Source of the DNA: Pelagomonas calceolata
Taxonomy: Eukaryota; Sar; Pelagophyceae; Pelagomonadales; Pelagomonadaceae
Direction: 5' to 3'
DNA length: 64,000 nt
Assembly (NCBI GenBank): GCA_918797485.1
Contig: CAKKNE010000004.1
Location: forward strand, 1,736,001 to 1,800,000
A program made the translations under genes and the position numbers. This document shows, piece after piece, positions 63,301-64,000 of the stretch. Position 1 is the first letter of the stretch. Each line of letters begins with the position of its first letter. The notes under the pieces were generated by a model. That model had not been told where the DNA came from. It ran no database searches and saw nothing but the letters and a program-made list of their open reading frames with translations.

Positions 63301-64000
63301 GTGACCAATTATTTATTGACACCGTCGACCTCTATGGTCGGCGGTCGCATCTACCGGGCGCTTTCGTTGGCCCTTTTTCTGATTTCACTAACGCAACAGC
63401 CACACTTCAATACGATGTTAGCTTTAACATCTTCAACGCTAACGCGACTGTGCAGCACGGGCCGGCAGACGAGCGAGCGACGCTTGGGCCCACGGGTCTC
63501 TTTGGTGGCGAGGGAAGTTACGGTCTCCTTCTCGTTGGTAGTGCAAATATAGAAAATTGCAATGCATCAACCGCGTGCTGTGATGGCTTCAATGTCCACC
63601 AATACGAGGCTGTGGGGGATGGCTGCGGAGGAAAGCACCTTATTTGTGTCGAAATGGCGACACCTAATTTTCACAAAGCCGAACCCGAGACAGCCCTTCG
63701 CAAGCCTGCCATCAATGATCCACAATTTCCTCAAAACGATCGCGTCGAAAAGCGCATTGTTCTGGTTGAAGAGATTAGCTCGCTTGCACTCACTCTGCCC
63801 CTCCAACCAACCGCAAGTTGCGGACCAGCTATCCGATTAACGCCATCGCTTCCCCGCCACGCTGGAGCCATGTGGTACGCACGCCGTCTCAACGTCCGAG
63901 AGGGCTTTGATACTACCATTGTGTTTCGTACGTCAAACCCATCACAGCGATGTAATCTCATGGATGATGTTTACACTTCCTGTCAATCACGTGGTGGCGA
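60389..64000 (+). CDS. Large secreted/surface protein with discoidin-like, IPT/TIG, FN3 and legume-lectin-like domains (partial, multi-exon)
   Basis: Starts at the ATG at 60389 with a signal peptide (MRVAIMLAVAIFVRA). Exon 1 covers a beta-sandwich-like module (FEESLEGWALASSSEMHLDVAARGG, FDSPLLEL). Coding is clear again from 61182 to 61796 and, after a likely 46-bp intron (61797-61842), from 61843 to the window end without a stop. In the last exon: F5/8 type C (discoidin)-like modules (GGWVLRDG, TWLGYAFEQPVAVRCVI, RSHDGERW), an IPT/TIG-like module (TTIVVGGRPCLNVTY), an FN3 domain (SVDLCWVPPA ... TGYIITYHV ... LKPDTRYVFAVAAV), then the start of a legume-lectin-like fold (AGAMWYARRLNVREGFDTTIVFR). 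Such proteins bind glycans or other surface ligands. Exons between about 60780 and 61181 are not resolved. Confidence 0.72.
60785..61084. repeat. Nested inverted repeats inside the surface protein gene
   Basis: Two inverted-repeat pairs share this stretch. CCTCTACGCCATCGAGCAGA at about 60800 pairs perfectly over 20 bases with the stretch at about 61063-61082. TGTGTGGAAATCA at about 60785-60797 pairs over 13 bases with TGATTTCCACACA at about 60853-60866. They lie where coding frames are unclear, so could be intronic structure or coincidental in exons. Confidence 0.6.
61797..61842 (+). other. Probable 46-bp intron in the surface protein gene
   Basis: The frame ending in HERVGPWV and the downstream frame LLIFNAIPRLRYEDRACSEQ are joined in phase by removing GTCCCT...GTGTTAG. 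A CTGAAC branch-like word lies inside. The length fits the 47-51 bp introns of nearby genes. Other junctions within 100 bp do not keep the phase. Confidence 0.5.

Overview
The window looks like nuclear DNA of a flagellated single-celled eukaryote, probably a microalga. Splice-site introns are very short (46-107 bp) and fall between well-conserved eukaryotic proteins: Rab7, a DDX6/Dhh1 helicase, a radial spoke RSP4/6 subunit and an organelle-type glutamyl-tRNA synthetase. The radial spoke gene implies a motile cilium. The mix of FN3, IPT/TIG, discoidin-like and legume-lectin-like modules in the last gene is most familiar to me from stramenopile algae, but that placement is inference.

Layout. 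From 38347 down to the left edge, the minus strand is one enormous Gly/Ser/Ala-rich repetitive coding region. It starts with an ATG, a signal peptide and a PSI cysteine module. It runs through six phase-compatible exons and, as assembled, closes at 3741 after 11,408 residues. Two internal Peptidase_S74 modules (the intramolecular chaperone / self-cleavage domain of phage tail spikes) sit near residues 3646 and 5557. At 1-4402 a 1.7 kb stretch is present twice. The copy at 2725-4402 carries about a dozen small indels that close the frame, while the copy at the left edge is clean and stays open past the window. If the indels are assembly errors, the protein exceeds 12,600 residues.

The rest is ordinary gene density. 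RSP4/6 (minus, 39598-40899) and the DDX6-like helicase (plus, 42180-43430) are divergent. A 590-bp foldback element with long inverted repeats lies at 43992-44581. Then come glutamyl-tRNA synthetase (plus, 45123-47051), Rab7 in four exons (plus, 48908-49659), an unrecognised protein with cysteine pairs (minus, 51739-53256), an FN3-type protein (minus, 55103-56626), an HTTM / gamma-carboxylase-like membrane protein (plus, 57210-58922), and a large multi-exon surface protein gene (plus, from 60389) that runs off the right edge.

Several genes point to the cell surface or secretory route: the giant signal-peptide protein, the lectin/discoidin protein, the FN3 protein and the membrane protein. The giant gene and the HTTM gene also share the same GGTACC-rich palindromic block just upstream of their start codons, which may mean shared control. 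Intergenic DNA is full of recurring short words (CAGGCTGAG-type, GCCAGTGA, ACTTGAA, ATCATGATGAT) and homopolymer G/C runs, with no convincing RNA genes.
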